NCBI GenBank assembly: GCA_019685555.1
Contig: JABFQN010000001.1
Coordinates: 62,001-126,000 of the forward strand
Origin: Candidatus Bathyarchaeota archaeon A05DMB-3
Lineage (GTDB): Archaea > Thermoproteota > Bathyarchaeia > Bathyarchaeales > Bathycorpusculaceae
Length of the DNA: 64,000 nt
Direction: 5' to 3'
Part shown: positions 44,193 through 52,701 of the stretch, one piece after another
How the letters are laid out: every line of letters starts with the position of its first letter
How positions within the stretch are numbered: the first letter of the stretch is position 1
Notes under the pieces: generated by a model
What the model saw: the letters and a program-made list of their open reading frames with translations, nothing else
Database searches by the model: none
Told to the model about the DNA's origin: nothing
Position numbers and translations under genes: made by a program

Positions 44193-45545
44193 TCAGCTTT
44201 TCGCTGAGCGTAAAGAGGCTTTTGCCCTAAGGGTAAATCCTCTTAAGTCTATCCTTGCGGGGCAAACGAAACTGCAGTGTCCACATCCATCACAGAGGTC
44301 TGCTCGAAGTTTCCTTAACATATCTGCATTTCCTTTGTCAAATGCCTCCTTTATTAAAATGGGACTTAATCTATGACAACAGACAACCATGCAAGCTCCG
44401 CACCGCATGCAAGAAGTTGTTTTTACAGCTTCAAACTGTTGGGCTTTTGGAAGTTTCACTTCTATCTTCTCTTCAGTCGGCTTTGTCAATCCAACTTTAT
44501 CCAACGCTGACGAAGTTAAGTTCATTATGATTAACGCTAAAATTGAACCTCCGAAAAAGTTCATGTAAGTTTGTATTAAAACTGTTAAGACTCCTAGGCC
44601 TAAACCGAAAATGCATTGTCCAAGGTGAGTTAATGGTGTTGTTGCGGGATCGGTAGCCATGAAAAATGCTAGAAAGATGGAACTCCCTACGAACAATTCA
44701 AAGCCAAGTCTTAGAAGCGCGTCTCCGCCATACACAGCACTCATAATCAAAGATATTATCGTGACTGACGCGAAGTATGCTGCCGTTATCCGCCATTTTA
44801 TATACTTGCGGGCAACTATGAAAAGCGCTATTCCAACAATGATAACGGCGATGCTTGACGCTCCTCCTGCCCAACCATGATATTTAGCCACAACTAAAGT
44901 CCAGAAAAGCTCAGAAGGCGAAGGTGGAAGGGTAAGGACGCCCTGCGACAATAAATCTGGGTTTCCAAAGCAAAATTGCAGAGCGCTTGCAAAAGATGCA
45001 AGGGGGTCTAAACCAGTGTAGTTTAGCTCGGTCGCTAACGTTGGTATATACCCTGTGTGATCTTTTGGCAGTAATATTTGGTATAAGAATGGCAGCAAAA
45101 CCAAGATTTTTGCCGCTGCAGCTGGGTTTACATATTTTCTGCCGAGCAAGCCTTGGAGTTTCTTAAATGCTACTTCTCCTACGGCGGCAATGATTGCGAC
45201 GTAAATGAAGGCTTGAGGCGCCACAAGTGGTAGTAACTCAACAGTCGCCATAACCGGAATACCATAGGAGTAAGAGAGGGCAACGATTAAACCGAAAACA
45301 GCCGTTGACATAGTGTTAACCGGTCCCTTGTCCTTCATTGCGAGGGAAAGCATATAGTCAAGGGCTACTGCCACAACAACTGAAATCAAACATGAAATCA
45401 ATAACGTTAAGCCTAAAGACCAGCCTTGTTGGGTTATAGGCCACCACAGGGCTGTTGTAACCGCCGCAAGGACGGCAAGCGCAATAAAAGTGTAAGTCAT
45501 CATTTTGTCTTTAGTCATCCAAGAATATTCCTTCGCTTTAGACAT
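44193..45545 (-). CDS. RnfD/NqrB-family membrane protein fused to RnfC-type ferredoxin domain
   Basis: Residues 15-360 are a RnfD/NqrB-like membrane domain of about ten spans, with VNPAAAAK and FMATDPATTPLTHLGQ. Residues 375-450 match the dicluster ferredoxin end of RnfC: C379-x2-C382-x2-C385-x3-C389 and C418-x2-C421-x2-C424-x3-C428-P, followed by AR(I)DLRGF. The SLBB and NADH/FMN parts of RnfC are absent. At the RnfD covalent-flavin motif (S-G-A-T-P-L-A) the protein reads TGLDPLA (177-183), with Asp in place of the attachment Thr. No RnfA, B, E or G genes are nearby. A TATA element (AACCTTATAAATC, 45597-45609) lies upstream. It is probably a transmembrane electron path or ion-coupled reductase. 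Confidence 0.85.
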   Translation of the reverse strand: MSKAKEYSWMTKDKMMTYTFIALAVLAAVTTALWWPITQQGWSLGLTLLISCLISVVVAVALDYMLSLAMKDKGPVNTMSTAVFGLIVALSYSYGIPVMATVELLPLVAPQAFIYVAIIAAVGEVAFKKLQGLLGRKYVNPAAAAKILVLLPFLYQILLPKDHTGYIPTLATELNYTGLDPLASFASALQFCFGNPDLLSQGVLTLPPSPSELFWTLVVAKYHGWAGGASSIAVIIVGIALFIVARKYIKWRITAAYFASVTIISLIMSAVYGGDALLRLGFELFVGSSIFLAFFMATDPATTPLTHLGQCIFGLGLGVLTVLIQTYMNFFGGSILALIIMNLTSSALDKVGLTKPTEEKIEVKLPKAQQFEAVKTTSCMRCGACMVVCCHRLSPILIKEAFDKGNADMLRKLRADLCDGCGHCSFVCPARIDLRGFTLRAKASLRSAKS

Positions 45546-45596
45546 TCTTGCAACACCAGCTGTTTGGAACTATGTCTCCTTAAGTGTGGGAAATTG

Positions 45597-45609
45597 ATTT
45601 ATAAGGTTT
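45597..45609 (-). promoter_or_regulatory. Putative TATA box for the RnfD-like fusion gene
   Basis: On the minus strand AACCTTATAAATC is about 55 bp before the ATG at 45545, leaving room for a leader of about 30 nt. Confidence 0.5.
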
Positions 45610-45677
45610 TCCGGCTTAGGAAGCGTTAATAACAATGCAACAAATTATTGTTAATATTGATGTTGAGGTTTGGTCTG

Positions 45678-46805
45678 ATGAAAATATCAACTGGGCTCTT
45701 GGCCGTCGCAGCTATGTTGGTTATTATAGTATCCCTTTTTACTGCAATTGAATGGTTTTGGAATGGCGAGTCTAGCCCAAAAATCTTTGTTGGTGTTGAG
45801 TTTGCCTATGGTAGCATAAACGATTGCAAGGAACTAGTTGACAAGGTTAAATATTACACAAATCTTTTTGTCGTCGGTTTGCCCGAACTAACATTTAATC
45901 AGGCTGAATTGAATGAGATATGTGATTATATATACAATGCTGGGCTTCACTTTATTATAATGTTCACTAATCCGCAAGCTTACATGTATTATCACCCTTA
46001 TGTATGGATTAAAAAGGCTGCAGAGAAATATGGTGAAAAATTTCTGGGCGTATATTATTATGATGAACCGGGTGGAAAGCAGCTTGACGGCGACAGAGGT
46101 AGAATGGTTGTTGAAGCTGAAAACTATACGGAAGCCGCCAACATCTATGTTGATTACTTAAGAGGTCATTTAGAATATTATCTGTATTCTGGAGTTAAAG
46201 TATTCACTTCAGATTATGGCCTTTACTGGTTTGATTTTAAAGCTGGATACGATGTTGTCTTCGCTCAGTTTGGATGGAATCATAGTAGATTGTTAAACAT
46301 CGCGCTTTGTAGGGGCGCGGCGAAGGTTCAGAGAAAGGAGTGGGGTGTGATAATAACGTGGACTTTTACACATCCGCCCTACCTTGAGTCTGGAGATGAG
46401 CTTTACAATGATTTGGTTTTAGCTTATAAAGCTGGAGCGAAATACTTTGTTGTTTTCAGCTATCCTAACATTACGCGTTATGGAACATTAACAGAAGACC
46501 ACTTTGAGGCTTTGGAAAATTTTTGGGATTATGTTCAGCGAAACCCTAAGGAGCATGGTGTTTATAATGGTGACGTGGGGTATGTTCTCCCGAAGGATTA
46601 TGGGTTCGGATTTCGAGGTCCTCATGATACCATTTGGGGGTTATGGGATGGTGATAGCTTAGCAGAAATAATATGGCAAGATTCATGGGACCTTGCGGAT
46701 GAGCACCAATTTAAGCTTGATGTTATTTATTATGACGACAAGTTTAGCAACGCAATTAAGAACAGTTACAAAAAATTATTTTTCTGTGATGAAACATCAA
46801 CTTAA
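45678..46805 (+). CDS. Membrane-anchored glycoside-hydrolase-like protein of unknown function
   Basis: From the ATG at 45678 there is an N-terminal hydrophobic span (MKISTGLLAVAAMLVIIVSLFTA), then a TIM-barrel-like sequence: VGVEFAYGSINDCKELVDKVKYYTNLFVVG, GLHFIIMFTNP, KFLGVYYYDEPGGKQLD and VIITWTFTHPPYLESGDEL. The acidic pair in YYYDEPGGK at the end of a strand is where many glycoside hydrolases hold a catalytic acid. GAGGT lies eight bases before this ATG; an ATG at 45648 is less likely. It is displayed outside the cell and divergent from the RnfD-like gene. It is not similar in motifs to the paralogues at 17.9-22.3 kb. Confidence 0.68.
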   Translation: MKISTGLLAVAAMLVIIVSLFTAIEWFWNGESSPKIFVGVEFAYGSINDCKELVDKVKYYTNLFVVGLPELTFNQAELNEICDYIYNAGLHFIIMFTNPQAYMYYHPYVWIKKAAEKYGEKFLGVYYYDEPGGKQLDGDRGRMVVEAENYTEAANIYVDYLRGHLEYYLYSGVKVFTSDYGLYWFDFKAGYDVVFAQFGWNHSRLLNIALCRGAAKVQRKEWGVIITWTFTHPPYLESGDELYNDLVLAYKAGAKYFVVFSYPNITRYGTLTEDHFEALENFWDYVQRNPKEHGVYNGDVGYVLPKDYGFGFRGPHDTIWGLWDGDSLAEIIWQDSWDLADEHQFKLDVIYYDDKFSNAIKNSYKKLFFCDETST

Positions 46806-46874
46806 GATTCGCGTCTAGATAAGATTTATTAAATGTAAGCGATAGATTAAGCTTAAACTGGGAGAGGTTTGAAA

Positions 46875-47477
46875 TTGACTGAAGGGGAAAAGTTGAAGGT
46901 AACTGATATTTTGTATGGTGTTATAGTGCCATCTATCGTCGCAGCGTTAATCATCATCTTTCCAGCATACCTAAAACCAGCGTTGGATCCAACGTTGCAG
47001 GCGATACTTGTAGACGGACTTGCAGAGGCAATTCTTGTCATAGGGGTTCCGATGCTCTTTGGATTGCTTTGGAATCGCTGGGCTGGAGGGGCTTCCGGAT
47101 TTATACTTGGAGGCATTTACGCGTTGTATGTGAATGGCATGTTTATCTATTACAGCATGTTCTATCCTCAATATGTTCCTAACGACATTTCCACTTTAGG
47201 ATACTTAGTATGCGCGATGTTGACAGGGTATATGGCTGGAGCCTTGAACAAGGGGTCTTTCGGTTTCCGAAGAATGCTGGTTGCTGGGCTTGTTTCAGGG
47301 ATTATTGGTGGTTTCTTCCTTCTTTGGACTCAGATAATATCACCTCTGGGTATGGTGACTGATATTTACTATGCGCTGTTCATTACATTGTTGCCGAGGA
47401 TAATTTATGGTGTTGTGATACCAATTATTGCTAAGGTCTTCATTTGGTACGGCATGTTACCTAGGCGCATATCGTAA
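46875..47477 (+). CDS. Six-span membrane protein of unknown function
   Basis: About 200 residues with six hydrophobic spans and little soluble sequence: ILYGVIVPSIVAALIIIFP, GFILGGIYALYVNGM, YLVCAMLTGYMAGALNKG, MLVAGLVSGIIGGFF and LLPRIIYGVVIPIIAKVF. No family is recognised; the glycine-rich spans could pack as a small transporter-like or scaffold unit. The TTG at 46875 is favoured with GGAGAGG seven bases upstream; a TTG at 46869 is nearer to the site. It lies between the hydrolase-like gene and another membrane protein, all on the plus strand. Confidence 0.62.
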   Translation: MTEGEKLKVTDILYGVIVPSIVAALIIIFPAYLKPALDPTLQAILVDGLAEAILVIGVPMLFGLLWNRWAGGASGFILGGIYALYVNGMFIYYSMFYPQYVPNDISTLGYLVCAMLTGYMAGALNKGSFGFRRMLVAGLVSGIIGGFFLLWTQIISPLGMVTDIYYALFITLLPRIIYGVVIPIIAKVFIWYGMLPRRIS

Positions 47478-47489
47478 TCATCTTCGCCC

Positions 47490-47495
47490 TTTTTT
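47490..47495 (+). terminator. Possible U-rich terminator
   Basis: A run of six T residues 13 bases after the stop at 47477. No hairpin is required for archaeal termination at such sites. Confidence 0.3.
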
Positions 47496-47617
47496 CTTGT
47501 ACTAATCTTCCTTGCGCCATTATTTAAGGAAGTATTTGCTGTCGATGAAAAACTCTTAAAGTTTAAACCCGTAGATGACATTTCTTAAATTATAACCGTT
47601 TGCGTAGAGGGTTTAAT

Positions 47618-48649
47618 GTGTCATCAAGTGATGAAGGAAAGGATGCGCATTCAAGTGTTCTTGTAAAGGTTGCTCCATGGATTTTTGTTGTGGTTTTAGC
47701 ATATTTCACAGCGGCTGTCTACTGGATTTTTCAGTCATTTATGTGGGGGTATGAGATAACTTCGAGATTTCCGATTTACGCAAGCCTCCTTAAAGAGTCT
47801 TGGTGGATAATCCTCTTTTACAGCAGCGAATTGGGCGGCGTGGTTTGCACTTCACTGCGTTTCGTAGCAGGAGTTTTTGCTTTATACTCAGCTATTTTAT
47901 TCTTTAGAGAGGGAAAATCCTTCACTCCGCGGGTTAAGAAAAATGTTTGCAGAGTGCTTGCTTTCGAAGCTGGGTACTATTTGGCTTTGATTCCCTCTGT
48001 GATTTTGGGTTTTGTTCATCCATTGTTTGCTGAAAAATTGTGGTATTTTGACTCAACCCCTGGAATGCCCGTCTTGCTTGTTAGCGGAGTTGCTTGTCTC
48101 TTCATGGTTTTAGCAATTCCACAAGCCTTGCTTAGGCTACGGCTAAGAATAGTCAAAGATTTGCCGTGCGAAGAAATCGTAAAGTGGGTTTGCATTACGG
48201 GCGTGGCTTATCTCTTTGTTGTTTTCTGGCTTAATTATGCGCTGTCATGGATTGCAACTACTGTCCCTTGGGTGGAAAGGGCGCAGCCGGGCGTGAGCAT
48301 ACTATTTGAACCCTTAAGCTTAATTAGTTTTGCAGCTACAATTTTCGGCTTGCTAGCTATAGCCTTATCTGCATTGTTTTCAGCTTTGCCATATATAAGA
48401 GGGCAAGGCGCCAGCCAAAGCTTTAAACGTGTAGGCGCCATCATGATAGCTTTTGGAAGCTACTTTATACTGGTGACCATTCTTTATATAGTTGCAGGTG
48501 GTTATGCTGGACGACCCACGGTGTGGCATGAAATGGTTGTACCCCACAACCCTGACTTGTGGTGCGTGACCTTCTTTCTGCTAGGCTTACGGCTAATATC
48601 GATGAAGTCAAATGAGAGAGTGACAAATTTTATAAGGATACGTCGTTAA
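47618..48649 (+). CDS. Eight-span membrane protein of unknown function
   Basis: About 343 residues with seven or eight spans: an N-terminal span after VLVKVAPW, SLRFVAGVFALYSAILFF, AFEAGYYLALIPSVILGFV, VLLVSGVACLFMVLAIPQALL, CITGVAYLFVVFWLNYAL, the pair ISFAATIFGLLAIALSAL, and VGAIMIAFGSYFILVTILYIVAGG. No family is recognised. The GTG at 47618 is preferred because GAGGG lies six bases before it; a TTG at 47600 is possible. The promoter of propeller 3 overlaps its 3' end. Its place between the hydrolase-like gene and propeller 3 suggests a surface-related role, without proof. Confidence 0.62.
   Translation: MSSSDEGKDAHSSVLVKVAPWIFVVVLAYFTAAVYWIFQSFMWGYEITSRFPIYASLLKESWWIILFYSSELGGVVCTSLRFVAGVFALYSAILFFREGKSFTPRVKKNVCRVLAFEAGYYLALIPSVILGFVHPLFAEKLWYFDSTPGMPVLLVSGVACLFMVLAIPQALLRLRLRIVKDLPCEEIVKWVCITGVAYLFVVFWLNYALSWIATTVPWVERAQPGVSILFEPLSLISFAATIFGLLAIALSALFSALPYIRGQGASQSFKRVGAIMIAFGSYFILVTILYIVAGGYAGRPTVWHEMVVPHNPDLWCVTFFLLGLRLISMKSNERVTNFIRIRR
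48624..48636 (+). promoter_or_regulatory. Promoter of propeller 3, shared with propeller 1
   Basis: CAAATTTTATAAGG starts 50 bases before the ATG at 48674, within the end of the upstream coding region. It and the leader end GTGATGTAAAATG (48664-48676) match the promoter and leader of propeller 1. Confidence 0.65.
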
Positions 48650-48673
48650 GATAGACGAGAGACGTGATGTAAA

Positions 48674-51600
48674 ATGTCTTGGGAAGGAAAACTTTCAAAA
48701 GTTTTAATTGTTGCAATGGTTATGCTGCTATTAGGCTCAGTATTTTCAATGATTCCAAATACTGCAAACGCTTCGACTTTACCCATAAGCCAACGCATCA
48801 ACCCGGTAACTGGACAACCTTACGGCGATATAATGCAATATGACTGGCCAGTTGGCGGGCATGACGAGGGATTGACTGGTTTCAATCCTGGCCCAGCGCC
48901 TAGCAGGCCTAACCTTTTGTGGAGAGTTAGCACAACAGGAACTGGACATGTAAGTGTTTTTAATGGAAAAGTTTTCGTGATGGAGGCAGCTATGATTGGC
49001 ATAACTCCTAGTCAAATGAGGTTGTTTGCGTATGACGCCTTTACGGGCGAACTTATATATGCAGTTCCTGCTCCGGGCACTCCTGCTCCGTCGGGTACAG
49101 CGGGACTTTATAAGCTTGATGATACCTACCTCCTTTTGCAGGGCACAACAGGCGCCGTATGCCGCAGAATTGACAATGGTGAAGTGGTGTGGACTCTGAC
49201 AATACCTGGTGGCATGGGGCTCCCTGGCAGTGGGACATACTTTGCTGGGCACTATTCTGAAAGCATGAAAAAGCTGTTTACACATTCATGGAATGCATCT
49301 ACCCACCAAGGTCAGATTTTAGCTTATGACTTGTCAAATCCTTCAAATCCCCCACCATTAGCTTGGAGGTATCTAGCTGATAGCCCAAGTGAAATACTCT
49401 GTTCAGGTGATGGAAAGCTCTTTTTGGGAACAACTGAAGGCACAGTCTACGCATTGAATGGCACCACTGGAGAACGTGTATGGCAAACCCATGGAAAGGG
49501 CGGGTTGATACAGCAATCAGCCATTTATTATAACGGCAAACTGTATACCTCTGCGACAACAACGCAAATGACTTGTTTTGACGGAAAAACAGGCGAAATC
49601 CTATGGCAATACGAAAAAGGTCCAAGAGCGTTCTCCGCCTATAGAGGGGCAGCAGGACATGGAATGATATTTGACACCACTGTAGAAACTGATCCCCACG
49701 GCTGGGTTTATGCGTGGGACGCTGAAACAGGTGAAGTTCGATGGAAGCAGCCCGGCTACTATTATATCTCTTATACCACCATGGCTGTAGCTGACGGCAA
49801 AGTTTATACAACGACATGCGATTGGATGGCTGGCGCCGTGGTCGCAGGGTTAACAATGCCTGGATACGAGTTTAGCTGCTTTGACGCGTTCACTGGAACA
49901 TTGCTGTGGAAGCTTCCAGGCATAAATTTTGCCCAACCCACAATTGCATATGGAAACCTTTACGGCATTTACGGCGGCTATTTATACTGTATCAGCGACA
50001 AGCCAAAAGACTGGACCCACGGATTTATTGGAAACGTCGAAACCGGGAGAGTTGCTGTAGGTCAATACGGTCCATCAAAACTTAATCTTAAATGGGCTTT
50101 TCAAACTGGAGGAGACGTTAGCAGTTCACCAGCAGTCGTAGACGGCAAAGTATATGTTGGGTCTCACGACAAGAACTGGTATTGTCTAGACGCTTATACG
50201 GGAGCCAAAATCTGGAACTTCACGATCGGACATTACGTGCGATCCTCAGCAGCAGTGGTTGGCGGAAGAGTCTTTACAGGCGCTGATGATGGCTACTTCT
50301 ACTGTTTAAACGCTAGCACCGGCCAGCAAATATGGAAAACCCCTGCTGGCGGGCATTTTCCAAACATGATGGTGCCAACAGAATTTCAGCCACGCTCTTC
50401 TCCAATAGTAATCGGAAACAGAGTGTACGTGGGCTCCTTGGACGGCAAAGTTTACTGTCTTAACGCCGAAAATGGAAACGTATTATATACATATTCAACA
50501 GGGGGGCCGATATTTGGTTCGCCAGTTTACTACAATGGCATTATTTACATAACCTCCACGGATACCTACCTCTATGCTTTAAATGCCGCAGACTTAAGCT
50601 TAAAATGGCGGAGCTTCCCGCTTAACTTGCAGATTGGCATACCAGAACGCAGTAACCTCTTCAATATTGGCACGCCAACAGTAGCCGATGGCAAGGTCTT
50701 CATTGGAGGCGGCGTTATGTATGGCACTGCTGTACCTGGAGTAAACTATTATCCCCACAGCGTTCCCTCAGGAGCCTGGGGAGGCACCATTAGATTTTTC
50801 GCCTTTAATGCGTCGACAGGCGCAAGCATATGGAATCAGACGCTCGCTGGAAACACTCAACCAGTATGGGTCCCAGTATACAAAGATGGCAAGCTCTACA
50901 TATCAGAATTTATGCAGGTCACTTGCATGAACGCTACCAACCCAAACTCTGGGCCATACAAGGTATCTGACTTCGGAGAAATGTTTGGAGCCCGTCGAGC
51001 TGGAAACCGAACATGGGGGCAATGGTTAGGCTATCAGATTTCCTCTTCAGTTGCATATGCAGACGATATAACTGGTCCCAAAGTATATGTTGGCTGCGAC
51101 ATCGGCAGCGTCACGGTGTTAGACGCCACCAATGGAAAACCGTTATCTTCATACCCAACTCCTGGAAATGTACCCTCTTCTCCCGCGATTTGGGACGGGA
51201 AAGTATACGTCGGATCAGTCAATGGAAAAGTTTACTGTTTCAGTGATGCGCCTTCTTACTCTCCTGAAATTGTTGCTTGGTGTGATTGGAGTGAGGCCTA
51301 CGCGGGCGAAAACATTGTTGTTCATAGCCGTCTACTGCCGGGCATTCCAGGCGAGAAGCTTATCTTAACTTTAACGAAGCCTGGTGGTGCACAAGTGCAC
51401 ATTAATGAAACTACGGATGAGAAGGGCTGGGCTGATTTCAGCTTTCAAGTGGATCAAGCAGGCGACTGGACATGGACTGTGTGGTACGAGGGCAAAGACA
51501 AAGATTACATAGTCTACACATACGCCTACACGGACACATATCCGCTAACAGTAAAAACTGCCATCACAGGACCAACAGCCCCGCCAGCCATACCGACAGA

Positions 51601-51682
51601 ATACGTAATCGCCATAGCAGCCATAATCATAATCATCATAATTGCTATAACAGCATACACCCTAAAAAAACACAAAAAATAA
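48674..51682 (+). CDS. Surface PQQ-like beta-propeller protein 3, membrane anchored
   Basis: A 1002-residue protein. It has a signal peptide (1-34, ending near TANAS), the PVTGQPYGDIMQYDWPVGGHD segment as in propeller 1, about 14 PQQ-like blades, an Ig-like domain (about 865-965) and an isoleucine-rich anchor ending LKKHKK. Cysteines occur at the end of a strand in many blades (TCFDGKTG, SCFDAFTG, YCLDAYTG, YCLNASTG, YCLNAENG, TCMNATN, YCFSDA). The N-terminus and promoter are like propeller 1, whereas the C-terminal domain is identical in DNA to propeller 2, so it is a mosaic. It is the last gene before the cobalamin gene cbiB. Confidence 0.86.
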   Translation: MSWEGKLSKVLIVAMVMLLLGSVFSMIPNTANASTLPISQRINPVTGQPYGDIMQYDWPVGGHDEGLTGFNPGPAPSRPNLLWRVSTTGTGHVSVFNGKVFVMEAAMIGITPSQMRLFAYDAFTGELIYAVPAPGTPAPSGTAGLYKLDDTYLLLQGTTGAVCRRIDNGEVVWTLTIPGGMGLPGSGTYFAGHYSESMKKLFTHSWNASTHQGQILAYDLSNPSNPPPLAWRYLADSPSEILCSGDGKLFLGTTEGTVYALNGTTGERVWQTHGKGGLIQQSAIYYNGKLYTSATTTQMTCFDGKTGEILWQYEKGPRAFSAYRGAAGHGMIFDTTVETDPHGWVYAWDAETGEVRWKQPGYYYISYTTMAVADGKVYTTTCDWMAGAVVAGLTMPGYEFSCFDAFTGTLLWKLPGINFAQPTIAYGNLYGIYGGYLYCISDKPKDWTHGFIGNVETGRVAVGQYGPSKLNLKWAFQTGGDVSSSPAVVDGKVYVGSHDKNWYCLDAYTGAKIWNFTIGHYVRSSAAVVGGRVFTGADDGYFYCLNASTGQQIWKTPAGGHFPNMMVPTEFQPRSSPIVIGNRVYVGSLDGKVYCLNAENGNVLYTYSTGGPIFGSPVYYNGIIYITSTDTYLYALNAADLSLKWRSFPLNLQIGIPERSNLFNIGTPTVADGKVFIGGGVMYGTAVPGVNYYPHSVPSGAWGGTIRFFAFNASTGASIWNQTLAGNTQPVWVPVYKDGKLYISEFMQVTCMNATNPNSGPYKVSDFGEMFGARRAGNRTWGQWLGYQISSSVAYADDITGPKVYVGCDIGSVTVLDATNGKPLSSYPTPGNVPSSPAIWDGKVYVGSVNGKVYCFSDAPSYSPEIVAWCDWSEAYAGENIVVHSRLLPGIPGEKLILTLTKPGGAQVHINETTDEKGWADFSFQVDQAGDWTWTVWYEGKDKDYIVYTYAYTDTYPLTVKTAITGPTAPPAIPTEYVIAIAAIIIIIIIAITAYTLKKHKK
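51352..51604 (+). repeat. 253 bp perfect inverted repeat, copy 2 (propeller 3 C-terminus)
   Basis: Base-for-base identical to the reverse complement of 38567-38819 in propeller 2, 12.5 kb away and in opposite orientation. The two repeats bracket propeller 2, the NapH-like and RnfD-like genes and the genes up to propeller 3. Confidence 0.96.
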
Positions 51683-51694
51683 ACCAATCCACCC

Positions 51695-51699
51695 TTTTT
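51695..51699 (+). terminator. Possible U-rich terminator after propeller 3
   Basis: CCCTTTTTCTATTTT follows the propeller 3 stop by 12 bases and ends 13 bases before the cbiB ATG. The same tract may separate the two transcripts. Confidence 0.3.
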
Positions 51700-51717
51700 C
51701 TATTTTAAGGCGATGCA

Positions 51718-52701
51718 ATGGAACTTTTCCTAACAATGCTAATAATACTAACAATGGCTCTTTTACTAGATTTAACATTAGGAGAACCTCTTTGGCAGTC
51801 GCCAACGCCTCTCCACCCAACAATTATAATAAGCAATTTTGTGAAAAAAATTCTCCCATTTTTTAAGAGTAAAAACCCTAAACTTGAAAAGTTAAATGGA
51901 ATCTTTTTAGCTGTAATCACAGTCTTAATAACAACCATAACAGCATACCTAATTCTTTACACAGCACGCCTAGTTTTCATCCCTGCATACCTAATTTTCG
52001 CAGCTGTCATCCTCAAACTTACAATATGCATAAAACTTGAAACAGAAATGGCTAACAAAGCAGCGGACTGCGTCAAAAAGAAAAACCTTGAAAAAGGCAG
52101 AGAAATAGCATCCCTCTTCTCAAGAAGAGACGTAAAAAATTTAGATGAAAAACAAATAGCCTCAGCCGTTATAGAATCTATAGCTGAAAACCTCGCCGAC
52201 TTCAAACTTTCTCCAATGTTTTATTATGCAATTTTCGGCGTGCCAGGCGCTGTTGCCTTCAAAACAATCAACATACTAGACGGAACTGTGGGATTCAAAG
52301 ACAAAGAACACGTTAACATCGGATGGTTTTCAGCAATGGCAGATACAGCGGCAAACTTTCTACTCTCAAGGTTAACCGCCCTCCTAATAGTCTTGGCAGC
52401 ATTTATCATGAGAGAAAACGGCAAAAACTCATGGAAAATCATGCTAAGAGACTATAAAAAAGTTCCAAGCATAAACCACGGCTGGCCAATGGCTGCAATG
52501 GCTGGAGCATTAGGCGTACAACTTGAAAAACCCGGATACTACGTGATAGGGGAAATGAAACAAGAGTTATCCTACGAACACATTAAAAAAGCCTTAAAAA
52601 TAAGAAACATAACAATAGCCCTCTTCATCATCATAATAGAATTACCTGCACTCTTTTTAAGCACCACATTTATTGGAATGCTAATGGCAATATCTCTTTA
52701 A
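51718..52701 (+). CDS. cbiB: Adenosylcobinamide-phosphate synthase CbiB
   Basis: Membrane enzyme that joins adenosylcobyric acid to (R)-1-aminopropanol-2-phosphate. Family features are the opening ALLLDLTLGEP and HP(T) segment, SLFSRRDVKNLDEKQIASAVIESIAENLADFKLSPMFY, the VAFKTINILDGTVGFKD motif, and INHGWPMAAMAGALGVQLEKPGYY. Four or five spans are visible; 327 residues is normal. Its phosphate-bearing substrate comes from CobD, whose gene converges and overlaps by 32 bp at the 3' ends. An AAGG site lies before the ATG. It links CbiZ salvage (19.1 kb) to CobY/CobS (59.8-61.2 kb). Confidence 0.94.
   Translation: MELFLTMLIILTMALLLDLTLGEPLWQSPTPLHPTIIISNFVKKILPFFKSKNPKLEKLNGIFLAVITVLITTITAYLILYTARLVFIPAYLIFAAVILKLTICIKLETEMANKAADCVKKKNLEKGREIASLFSRRDVKNLDEKQIASAVIESIAENLADFKLSPMFYYAIFGVPGAVAFKTINILDGTVGFKDKEHVNIGWFSAMADTAANFLLSRLTALLIVLAAFIMRENGKNSWKIMLRDYKKVPSINHGWPMAAMAGALGVQLEKPGYYVIGEMKQELSYEHIKKALKIRNITIALFIIIIELPALFLSTTFIGMLMAISL

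Noticed and set aside
44193-45545. A complete Rnf or Nqr complex
   Set aside because: Only a D/B-like subunit with the RnfC ferredoxin end is present; no A, B, E or G genes were found nearby.
35400-51682. Propellers as quinoprotein alcohol dehydrogenases
   Set aside because: Only the generic PQQ-like repeat is seen. The vicinal cysteine pair and catalytic Asp/Ca site typical of those enzymes are not recognisable, so enzymatic activity is not assigned.
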